Assembly: GCA_027625915.1 (NCBI GenBank)
Contig: JANTQA010000057.1
Location: forward strand, 2,542,001-2,606,000
Origin: Anaeramoeba flamelloides
Taxonomy: Eukaryota; Metamonada; Anaeramoebidae
Length of the DNA: 64,000 nt
Reading direction: 5' to 3'
Shown: piece after piece, positions 56,401 through 64,000 of the stretch
Layout of the letters: the number at the start of each line of letters is the position of its first letter
Position numbering within the stretch: position 1 is the stretch's first letter
The notes under the pieces: model-generated
The model's input: the letters and a program-made list of their open reading frames with translations, nothing else
Told to the model about the DNA's origin: nothing
Database searches by the model: none
Translations under genes and position numbers: made by a program

Positions 56401-58363
56401 AGAAAAATACTCATTTACAATAAATTGTTTTTATTCATTAAAATAACTTTAAACTCCTTTTTTTGAAAATACTAATTATCAAACTTTTTTTCTATAAATT
56501 TATATTTAATTCGGCTACATTTAACTATTGATGTAAATTATAATAATATTATCTAAACACATTAGGTATATTTTGTTCATAAAAGCATGTCATACTTTGA
56601 AATCTTTTTTAGATATTTCTTTGTATTGGTAACCCTTATTTGGATTTTTTTGATCACAAGATCAACTAAAGGAATCTCTTTTAGATCATTTACAGCTGAG
56701 CAGCAATGGATTTATATACTTTTGATACTTTTATTACTATTTGATAATCCACTCCATCCACTTACTTTGCTTTCACACGATGCCTTTGTCCAAGTTCTGG
56801 ATGCATTATTTACGGTTACATTTATTATAGCGTTAAATGGGTTTTGGTTATGTATGCTGGATCGTTTTAGATATGTATATTTTTTTTCGTTTTTTTTTTT
56901 TTGATATTCAAAATAGATGATCTATATGTATATTTCTTTTGGGATATCTGAAATAAATGGTTAACGAATATTACTTTAATGATCAATAAAATTTATGTGT
57001 ACTTGATACGTTGATTATACAGATCATTAATATTTAAAATTTAGGATTATTCTCAAACTTTTTTCCGTGGGAAAAATTATTTTTTTTTATCCAAATTTGG
57101 ATTTTTGCTAACACAAGTTCGAAAAACACATTTTTCATGTTGTGCCTTAACTCCATATTATTTTAAAGTATTATTAATATGTAAAATAATGGTGTTAATT
57201 TTTTCTAATATCATCTGAAGTGAATATGAAGTTCAGTAAGATGATGAAATGATGGATTTGAAAAAATTTATTTGTTTTGTACCACAATTTACAAATTTTT
57301 TGATCTTTAAAAGGTTTTCCAAATCTGTAAAATGCCTAAAATTATCAATATTTTGGCTTTCCATCAATTGGCCATTAATTAAATTGTTATATATGTGAAT
57401 GTGTGTATGTGTGTATTTCATCAATTAAAATTTAAACAAAATAAAAATTCTTGACAATTTTTATTTCATTATTAAATGAAAATACAATAAACAAAGCAAA
57501 ACACTAAATATGATCGATTAATTGAATTTTTATGTGTTATTTTTTCTATTTTGATTTTATTTTTTTATTGTTATTTTCATTTATTATTAATAATGAATAT
57601 TTTGAATTAGTCAACTTACCAATTAAATGTGAATTTTTTATCTTACTTTCTAATATTAATTATACATATTTTATTTCCAAACAAATATAAAAATAAAAAA
57701 TATTTTTTTCCAAATATTGGTAAATAGGACAATAAAAATCTATCATTTGTAAAATTCTATCTCCCAAAATTGGTACCCTTATTTGTAATGTGGATAACTT
57801 ATATCTCAATTTATATGTATACCCGTACTCATGAATTTGATGATCCACAATTTGAAACAGTTAATGATGTTCCTGGATTCAGAGCAGCATTTGTTATCTT
57901 TTGGATTATGTACACACTAATTATTTTATGGATCATATATGTTTCTGTTCGTGCATTTATTGAAACTAAAGAAAACCCCGAACAAAGAAAGGGATTTTTC
58001 TTTTTCTTTTCTCTTTTCCTTATTACTTTTATTATGATCTTAATTGCAATTATTGGAAATTTCATACCCTCACTAAGAAACAAATCAATTGAATTTCTTT
58101 CCTATTTTATTATTGCTAATGTATATATTTTGTCCCTTTCTATTGCATATTTACCAAGTTCTAAAGTACTTGGTGATATTAAAGTCGGCAAACACACTAA
58201 ACTGGATGAAGAATTAGTAGCTGATAGCGAGACGGATAATGTAAATAATTCTGATTATATTTTAGATGACAAAAGTTCTCCAAATACAGATTATGAAATG
58301 AGAAATAAAAAGTCTGAAAAATCTGAAAATGAAGAAAACTCTGAAGAATCAGTAAAACTTTAA
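53495..58363 (+). CDS. TMEM181/Wntless-like multi-pass membrane protein, four exons
   Basis: Exons 53495-53950, 54071-54196, 56566-56874 and 57728-58363, all phase 0, give 508 residues. An N-terminal helix (FFFFYLLFFGTVIIGLIVGG) is followed by a lumenal domain of about 150 residues with an acidic patch (SDSDDDITDG). Then come seven hydrophobic helices: YFEIFFRYFFVLVTLIWIF; EQQWIYILLILLLLFDNPLH; FTVTFIIALNGFWLCML; FYLPKLVPLFVMWITYIS; FWIMYTLIILWIIYVSV; FFFFSLFLITFIMILIAII; SYFIIANVYILSLSIAYLPS. This order and the EQ-w..LL..L..f..P and FYLPK motifs fit the TMEM181/Wntless seven-helix family, whose members escort or sort proteins in the secretory pathway. An acidic, serine-rich cytosolic tail ends the protein. 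Introns are 120, 2369 and 853 nt; donors GTATTA, GTAAGT, GTATAT. Substrate unknown. TMEM181 is a closer match than Wntless. Confidence 0.84.
54197..56565 (+). other. Giant intron 2 of the TMEM181-like gene
   Basis: 2369 nt between donor GTAAGT and acceptor ACATTAG. AT-rich; no gene and no paired transposon ends were recognised, unlike the other two giant introns in the window. Confidence 0.7.
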
Positions 58364-59329
58364 AAATGCACATTTTGATAATAATTAAAATATTTTTCTT
58401 TTTATTTTCTTATTTTTTCTTTTTTTTGTCATAAAATTACTATCTAAACAAGAATAATTAAAATTTATTGAATTTATTTTAATATTTTATTTTATAAAAA
58501 AAAAGAGAGAAAGTGAATAATTTCTTATAACTTTTAGGTTTATTCTTTTTTTTAACTAAAGTATTTAATTGTAAAATGAAAATATCTTACAATATAAACA
58601 ATTATTAAAAAAAATAACAACTGGACATTAAAATGTCCTCAGTAACACTGATCAACATAATTCTTTATTAATATTGACAATTCATTTTTATTTTTATTTA
58701 TTTTTTTTTTTAATAATCTTGATCTATTAATCACAATTATTTTATATGATTTGATTTTTTCCCAAATTTTTTAGGGTTGCATCTAATAATTCTGAGTTTT
58801 CGATGTCCCAATGAATGTTTTATCTATTTTTTTGAAAATTCTAATTTATCTAAATAATGTTTTTGAAAAAACGAAGATTTTAAAATAAATTTTTATTTTC
58901 TATGATATTTCGAAGTTTTGATAGTATCAATTTTTCTTTCTGTTTTATAAATTATTCTGGGTAAGTAAATCTAAATTTTAAAATATTAAGAATTATTCAA
59001 TTGTGTTTAATAATGTTTTAAATCTACTTGCCTTAAAATAAATCAATAAAATTATAATAAATAAAAAATTTAATAGTACATCCAGATTATAAGGTGCTTA
59101 TATTTTTGAGAGTTAGTCAGTGTACGAAATAATTTTACAGCTGTTCCAAACCTACTGTGCAATTTGACAGACATAGAAATTGAATTTTTGTCTCAGTTAA
59201 ATACAAATAAAAAAAAATCTTCCGTTAGACGCTATCATATATATTTTATGGTTTGACAGAGGCTTTTTTTGTAAAGTTTTGTATTTGTAAGACTGAGAAA
59301 AAAATCTCGTTGTTTAGAAATTTCAAAAA
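58364..59329. other. Intergenic stretch with small inverted repeat
   Basis: Holds the 3' end of the TMEM181-like gene. TTCTGTTTTATAAATTATTC near 58940 resembles a passage in the LINE at about 49990, so a small LINE scrap may be present. At about 59185-59310, TTTTTGTCTCAGTTAAATAC faces GTATTTGTAAGACTGAGAAA, a hairpin. No gene. Confidence 0.4.
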
Positions 59330-60040
59330 AGAGTCATAAATTTCTTTATCATTAACCAATGTTAAAATAAATAATGAATCTTTATTTTGATTAATATTAC
59401 GAGTTTTATTCTTTAATTGCCTATTATATTTGTTTATTTGAATTAATTCCTAAATCCAAATATTTCAATTTTTTTCATAATATGGTCAGTCGTTAGGTTT
59501 TTTTTTAATTTAAGAAAGAAACTGAAAATTTATTTAATTTTCTATTTATTTTTTAAATTAAAAAAAAAACACCTTTAGATTTTCCAGAATTCAAAAGAAT
59601 TGAGTTAAATCTTTGATTTTTCTACATTCTATTAAATTCTCGACAAGCACTGTTAGGTTTTCTTGAGTTTTCTGTTTATTTGTAAGTGTTCTAGGTTTTT
59701 TTTGCTTTTTGAAATAAACAGAAAATTTTAATAAATTTTCCGTTTATTTCGAAAAGTAAAAAAAAACCTAACGAAAATCAATAGATTTCACAAATAAATA
59801 GAAAACTCCACAAATAAAATAGAAAACCTCAAGAAAACATAGGTACTCTACAGCGCTTGATGGCCTGATCCTAAAGATAATGATCGATATCTACAATTAT
59901 TTCCAGATTATACTGATTTTTACATTGGTTGCAGAATTTTGTTTTTAATTTATTCTTATCATAAACATAAGAATATCTATTTAGATAATTTGTGAAATTT
60001 CTAATTTTTAAAAATAGGAGTTGAGCGCTTCCATTTTAAA
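59330..60040 (-). mobile_element. LINE 3' tail, second copy, split by a hairpin repeat
   Basis: Two pieces match the LINE at 49205-49600 in order and direction. Piece 59490-59330 (minus) reads PYYEKN..NIWI and later NQNKDSLFILTLVNDKE, against PFYKENRIIWI and NKESLFILLLVNDKE in copy 1. Piece 60010-59873 reads KFCNQCKNQYNLEIIVDIDH with the zinc-binding C, C and H kept. Between them sits about 380 bp of the hairpin family. This copy has in-frame stops, including one at the last zinc cysteine, and is older or less constrained than copy 1. Confidence 0.75.
59491..59872. mobile_element. Hairpin-family element inserted in the LINE tail
   Basis: About 380 bp starting GTTAGGTTTTTTTTTAATTT and ending near CTACAGCGCTTGATGG. 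It contains TTTTCCAGAATTCAAAAGAA facing TCTATTAAATTCTCGACAAG, and AGGTTTTCTTGAGTTTTCTG facing CAGAAAATTT..ACCTCAAGAAAACAT. Its edges are defined by the interrupted LINE sequence, giving the best estimate of full element length. Confidence 0.72.
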
Positions 60041-60049
60041 TATTTTTTG

Positions 60050-60490
60050 TAGATTGGTTTTCTTGAGTTTTCTGTTTATTTAGAAAATCGATATTTTATT
60101 CTTTATATTTTTTTGAGTTTTCTATTTATTTGTGAAGTGTTCTAGGTTTTTTTTACTTTTTGAAATATACAGAGCATTTTAATAAATTTTCGGTTTATTT
60201 GGAAAAGTAAAAAAAAAAACTAACGAAAATAAAAAGATTTTAGAAATGAATAGAAAACTCAATATAAACAAGAACACTTAAACAATAAAATAGAAAACTT
60301 AAGAAAACCTAACAAAGTATTTACAGAATTCAAAAGAATGGAGAAAAATTAAAGATTTGACTCGATTCATTAGTAACTCAAGAAAATCTCAAGGTACTAT
60401 TTTTTTAATTTCAGAAATAAACCGAAATTTTGAAAAACTTTCTTTTAATTTCTCAAATTAAAAAAACCTAACCGCAAACTGGATGTAATT
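60050..60490. repeat. Hairpin-family repeat cluster
   Basis: A further, partly scrambled copy: TTTTCTTGAGTTTTCTGTTT and complements, AAAACCTAACAAAG, ACAGAATTCAAAAGAATGGA, and an end AAAAAACCTAACCGC. It directly follows the LINE tail. Confidence 0.65.
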
Positions 60491-60915
60491 TTGTTGGATC
60501 ACCTCTCTTCATTAATAAAAAATTATTATTTTCTTTTTAAAAAGTATAGTAAAAAAATGTGATCTTACTGAAAAATTATTATTTTCTGGGTTTCGAATTA
60601 GATCAACATTTTTTGGCAATTCCCATATTCAAAATAAAATCAGTACGGAATATCATCAATAACATATTTTAATATTTTGTTTTATTGACTTTTAAGATTG
60701 ATCCCTTAACAAGTTTTTTTTTTTGGGGGGGGTGGGGGAAACATATAAGCCGCTGAAATTTTAAATGTCAATTGTGCAAAACTAAATAAATTATTCTTTT
60801 TCTCATTAATCCTTTAACATTGCTTATAAAAATAAAATATAATAAAAGCAAAGCAATTTAATTGAGTTTATAAGCACATTTCCAAATAAAAAGGAAAATG
60901 GAAAAAAAAATAAAG

Positions 60916-61623
60916 TAAACTCTGTTTCAGTCAAAGTGGCCCAATGTTTTTTCAAATATCAATTATTTTATATAATTGACCTTTGAAGAACAAATAAGAA
61001 ATAAACAGAATAATACACCTCAAAGAAATGTTGATACATGTCTGAAAGAATATTAATAAATCAATATCTTTTCTTAAAAATTGAAAAACTCAAATTCTTA
61101 GGGCCCTATTGAGAAAAACAACGAATGCTCGTTTTGAACTTCTACTGGTATTTGAATAATAAATATCAAACATTTTTCACTTCATTTTGCATACTTTTCT
61201 TTTAGAAATTAAGCCCCCAAACAAAGTTTGTTGGTATTTGTGGTCTCTATTTGAAAAAGGAAATGAAAATGAAGTGAAAATTTTTCACATTTATTAAACA
61301 AATATCAAGAACAAAGATCGAATTGAAATGCAATAGAAATCAATATGATTTCTCAACAATCTATACATGGTTTCAATGACATTAGAATAACAAGTTTTGA
61401 CCAAGTGACTATTGATCTTGCAATAAAAAATTTTTTGCAAATGAATGACGTTTTTAAAAAAAAATCGAAAAAAAAAAAAACAAAAATGTGTAGAAATGTG
61501 AAAAAATGATTTCAATTTTAAAAATTTCCAAAATAAAATTTTTCTTCTAATATCTATGCAAACCCTTTAAACACGTGTATTATACCCATTACAACTGGGC
61601 CCCTTTGACTGAAAAATAGTTTA
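60916..61623. mobile_element. TIR element, family B copy 2
   Basis: 708 bp. The left end TAAACTCTGTTTCAGTCAAA and right end TTTGACTGAAAAATAGTTTA are inverted repeats matching family B copy 1 (30783-31366). No transposase; the 73-residue minus-strand frame at 61294 is unconvincing. The right end is only about 110 bp from the stop codon of the Aurora-like kinase. Confidence 0.82.
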
Positions 61624-61730
61624 TACCCAAGCAATAAAATTGATAAGTTTTGTATTCGAAACAAACGAAATTAAGTACAAAAAAAAAAAAAAAAAAAGTT
61701 AAAAAAAAAAAAGTTAAAAAAGTTTTTTAT

Positions 61731-64000
61731 TCAGATTAAACCAGCTGATTTTTTAAAATAAATTATTTGTGAATGGCTAACGTGTTGAAGAATCCAAGGG
61801 TGATTGAATAAATCCTTTAATTTCAATCTCTTTTGAGGTGATTTTTGAAGCAAACAATTTAATAAATCCTTAGCTTTCAAAGAGACGACTTTAGGGATGT
61901 TCACTTTTTCTGTTTGGGTTTTCCGAAAGGTTTCGATTTTGCCCCAGGTTTTAAAAGGAGGGCTGTCAACTATCAATTCGTAGAGCAGGATCCCTAAGGC
62001 CCACACGTCGATGCTATGGTTGTACCCAACTCCTTTTAGCATTTCGGGTGCGATGTAGTCCAGGGTGCCAATAAAGGTGTTTATTCTCCCCTGTGCCACG
62101 CTGCGTGCGCCGGATGCATCCAGGCTTTGAGTTTTGGTCTTCGTTGTGTCGCTGCCGCCAAGGAGAATATTGCCCATGGTGTTGGTGCTTTGATAATTTT
62201 TGAGTAAAGCCGAAGAGCCAAAATCCGAGAGTTTGGCTTGCCCGTCCCTGCCAATCAAAATGTTTTCTGGCTTGATGTCCCTGTGGATGATGTTGTTGCG
62301 GTGGCAATAGTATACTGCCGATGCCACTGATAAGATGTAGTTGGCTGCCAGCCTTTCGGCAAAGCGTTTCGCCTTTCGTAAATTCTGATAAGGCGAGCTA
62401 CGCGGCGCATATTCAAGCACAAGATATATTTTACCCGGTGATTCAAAATTGCCATACATTCTCAAGATGTTTGGATGCTTCAATTGCTTTTGAATTTCAA
62501 TTTCCCTTTCGAATAAATGTTTCACCCGCATTGAATGCGAATTGAAAGATCTCTTTTGCAATATTTTCAATGCTATTAGCCGATTTGATGTACGATCTCT
62601 TGCTAAATAAATGGATCCAAGTTGCCCAGATCCAATTTTTTTACCAATATCAAAATCTTTTCGGTCCCAAACGTTTTTATTCTCTAAGGGCGCCATGGGT
62701 TCATGCGTGAAATGACGTTCTCGTACTTTTCGAAGAAATGGATATCCCCCGTTGTTTGTGATGCTTTTGTTTTTTCCTTTTCCTTTTCCTTTTCCTTTTC
62801 CTTTGTTTTTTCCTTTGTTTTTTCCTTTTCCTTTTCCTTTACTTTTGTTTTTGCTTTTGCTTTTGTTTTGTTTTCTTTTCGTTACCTTCGTAGCACCGAG
62901 ATATATCGTATTTTTAAATTGCTTTTTTGGTTTTTTCTTATTTTTGCTTATAGTAATGTTGGTTTTGTAATTTTTTTGTTGTTTTTTTCTTTCTGAAAAT
63001 AAAGTATTATTTTGTATTCTTTTAAAATCAGTGTTTTGGAACATCATATTTTTTGTTTTTTTGTTATCTTTGGTTTTGGCTTTGGCTTTGGCTTTAGCTT
63101 TAGCTTTAGCTTTAGCTTTAGCTTTAGCTTTAGCTTTAGCTTTAGGCATGGTTTTCGTTTTGGCTTTGGATTTATTAATCAAGACTTTGGTTTTGTTTTT
63201 ATTTTTTTTTGTATTAATTTTGTTGTTTGTTGAGACAACTGTTTTTTTGTTATTTTTGTAATTGGATTTTAATTTTGTATTGGGGTTTGCTTTTGTGGTT
63301 ATTGTTTGAGGTTTGTGTTGAATTGGTTGATAATTAATGTGCTCTGGAAATTTTGAATTATTTTGTTTTGATTTTAATTTAATATTTGAATTGACGTTAT
63401 TGTTTTTTTTATTATATTTTGAATCAATATTGTTGCTTGGTTTTGTATTAGATTTGTTGATTGAAAAATAATAAGATGTTTGATATGGATTTATTTGGAT
63501 TTTTTTTTTTGGAAATTGGTTTTGTCGTGGTTGTGCTTTTTGTGTTTGTGTCGACGGATTTCTTATTAGTTTTGGTTTTATTGTTTTTTTGTTTATTTTA
63601 GCTCTTGGTTTTAGTGTTATTTTTGATCGAATTTTTTTTTGAATTTTTTTAACTTGGAAAGATGAATTGTGATTTAAAATATGATTTGTATTCTTATTTT
63701 TTTTCTTTTTCTTATTCTTTTTATTTTTGTTCTTATTCTTATTCTTGTTATTCTGATTTTTATTTTTTTTTGAAGACTTATTTCGATTGATTTGGAAAAA
63801 ATTACGATTTTTTAAAAAAATGTTTCTCTTCTTTTGGTTTTTATTATTCTTATTATTTTGGCGATTATTATTGTGTTCTTTTACGGCAAAAGTTTTTTGT
63901 TTTTTTGGGGGATTTTCAATGTTGTCCCATTGTTGGTTATCTTTTTTTGATCTTGCATTTCCTCTTTTGAAATAATTATTTTTTTTTGTTCGAAATCTCC
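61731..64000 (-). CDS. Aurora-like serine/threonine kinase with long basic N-terminus (5' end beyond window)
   Basis: The frame is open from the window edge to the stop at 61731, 755 codons, with no ATG found upstream, so the start lies beyond 64000. The N-terminal ~440 residues are Asn/Lys/Gln-rich, then KAKAKA (about 63083-63150) and GKGKGKGKNKGK (about 62760-62850) repeats. The kinase domain begins at WDRKDFDIGKKIGSGQLGSI. Aurora-type features: EIEIQKQLKHPNILRMYGNF, LVLEYAPR, HRDIKPENILI (about 62284), GTLDYIAPEM (about 62074-62043), DVWALGILLYELIVDSPPF. Lys, HRD and DFG are all intact, so it should be active. Differences: DFGSSA replaces the Aurora DFGWSVHAP, and DFG to APE spans about 61 residues instead of about 26, an insert rich in Gly/Ser/Thr/Gln. 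Aurora kinases act in mitosis; the tail could bind nucleic acid or chromatin (inference). An Aurora/PLK-like neighbour family cannot be excluded. Confidence 0.92.
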   Translation of the reverse strand, partial: RFRTKKNNYFKRGNARSKKDNQQWDNIENPPKKQKTFAVKEHNNNRQNNKNNKNQKKRNIFLKNRNFFQINRNKSSKKNKNQNNKNKNKNKNKKNKKKKKNKNTNHILNHNSSFQVKKIQKKIRSKITLKPRAKINKKTIKPKLIRNPSTQTQKAQPRQNQFPKKKIQINPYQTSYYFSINKSNTKPSNNIDSKYNKKNNNVNSNIKLKSKQNNSKFPEHINYQPIQHKPQTITTKANPNTKLKSNYKNNKKTVVSTNNKINTKKNKNKTKVLINKSKAKTKTMPKAKAKAKAKAKAKAKAKAKAKAKTKDNKKTKNMMFQNTDFKRIQNNTLFSERKKQQKNYKTNITISKNKKKPKKQFKNTIYLGATKVTKRKQNKSKSKNKSKGKGKGKNKGKNKGKGKGKGKGKNKSITNNGGYPFLRKVRERHFTHEPMAPLENKNVWDRKDFDIGKKIGSGQLGSIYLARDRTSNRLIALKILQKRSFNSHSMRVKHLFEREIEIQKQLKHPNILRMYGNFESPGKIYLVLEYAPRSSPYQNLRKAKRFAERLAANYILSVASAVYYCHRNNIIHRDIKPENILIGRDGQAKLSDFGSSALLKNYQSTNTMGNILLGGSDTTKTKTQSLDASGARSVAQGRINTFIGTLDYIAPEMLKGVGYNHSIDVWALGILLYELIVDSPPFKTWGKIETFRKTQTEKVNIPKVVSLKAKDLLNCLLQKSPQKRLKLKDLFNHPWILQHVSHSQIIYFKKSAGLI

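Noticed and set aside
57233-57424. 63-residue minus-strand frame with THTHIHIY repeats
   Set aside because: Lies inside intron 3 of the TMEM181-like gene; the His/Tyr pattern comes from a short GTGTAT-type repeat.
62703-63261. Several plus-strand frames rich in Phe/Ser/Ala/Leu repeats
   Set aside because: They are the antisense of the KA and GK repeat codons of the Aurora-like kinase gene. The repeats make stop-free frames on the opposite strand.
1-64000. CRISPR arrays, bacterial operons or prophage
   Set aside because: Introns, eukaryotic families and the tRNA show nuclear eukaryotic DNA. The repeats are TIR and foldback elements without regular spacers.

Overview
The window is a very AT-rich stretch of nuclear DNA from a unicellular eukaryote. 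The evidence is spliceosomal introns (GT..AG), a eukaryotic tRNA-Gln, standard stop codons, asparagine/lysine-rich low-complexity protein stretches, and families such as NADPH oxidase/ferric reductase, RasGAP, CDC50, TMEM181/Wntless-like, Aurora-like kinase, and a multidomain protein joining kinase, filamin-type, FN3 and ADP-ribosyltransferase (ART) domains. The mix would fit an amoeboid protist such as Anaeramoeba or an amoebozoan. That placement is inference; no marker here proves it.

Layout: (1) 1963-3603 (+) intronless NOX/ferric-reductase-type oxidoreductase. (2) 6803-8470, a decayed Tc1/mariner element and a long-TIR element. (3) 8804-16774 (+) a 2656-residue single-exon protein with three kinase-like domains and two ART-like domains in repeated cassettes. 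Only the last kinase keeps all its catalytic motifs. (4) 17615-17885 (-) two possible tiny exons. (5) 19693-23527 (+) a CH-domain gene in four exons. (6) 26398-28322 (+) a RasGAP exon with Lys in place of the arginine finger. (7) 29.5-43.7 kb, a gene-poor, transposon-dense stretch whose only confident gene is tRNA-Gln(UUG) at 38515-38585 (-). (8) 44358-48356 (+) a CDC50 flippase subunit in three exons. (9) 49.0-52.6 kb, a LINE remnant and several TIR/foldback elements. (10) 53495-58363 (+) a TMEM181/Wntless-like membrane protein in four exons. (11) 58.8-61.6 kb, nested repeats including a second LINE tail split by a hairpin element. (12) 61731-64000 (-) an Aurora-like kinase whose reading frame stays open to the window edge.

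The genes do not form an operon-like or single-pathway cluster. Shared themes are signalling (kinase/ART, RasGAP, Aurora-like kinase) and membranes (NOX, CDC50, TMEM181-like). Each of the three reconstructed multi-exon genes has one giant intron (2.4-2.9 kb) beside short ones, and two of those giant introns hold foldback elements. The strongest candidate for a new system is the tandem pseudokinase/pseudo-ART plus kinase/ART protein. At the DNA level it is a family of hairpin-rich repeats found at seven or more places, one copy sitting inside a LINE. Exon joins, domain borders and repeat ends were read by eye from the sequence; no database search was run.
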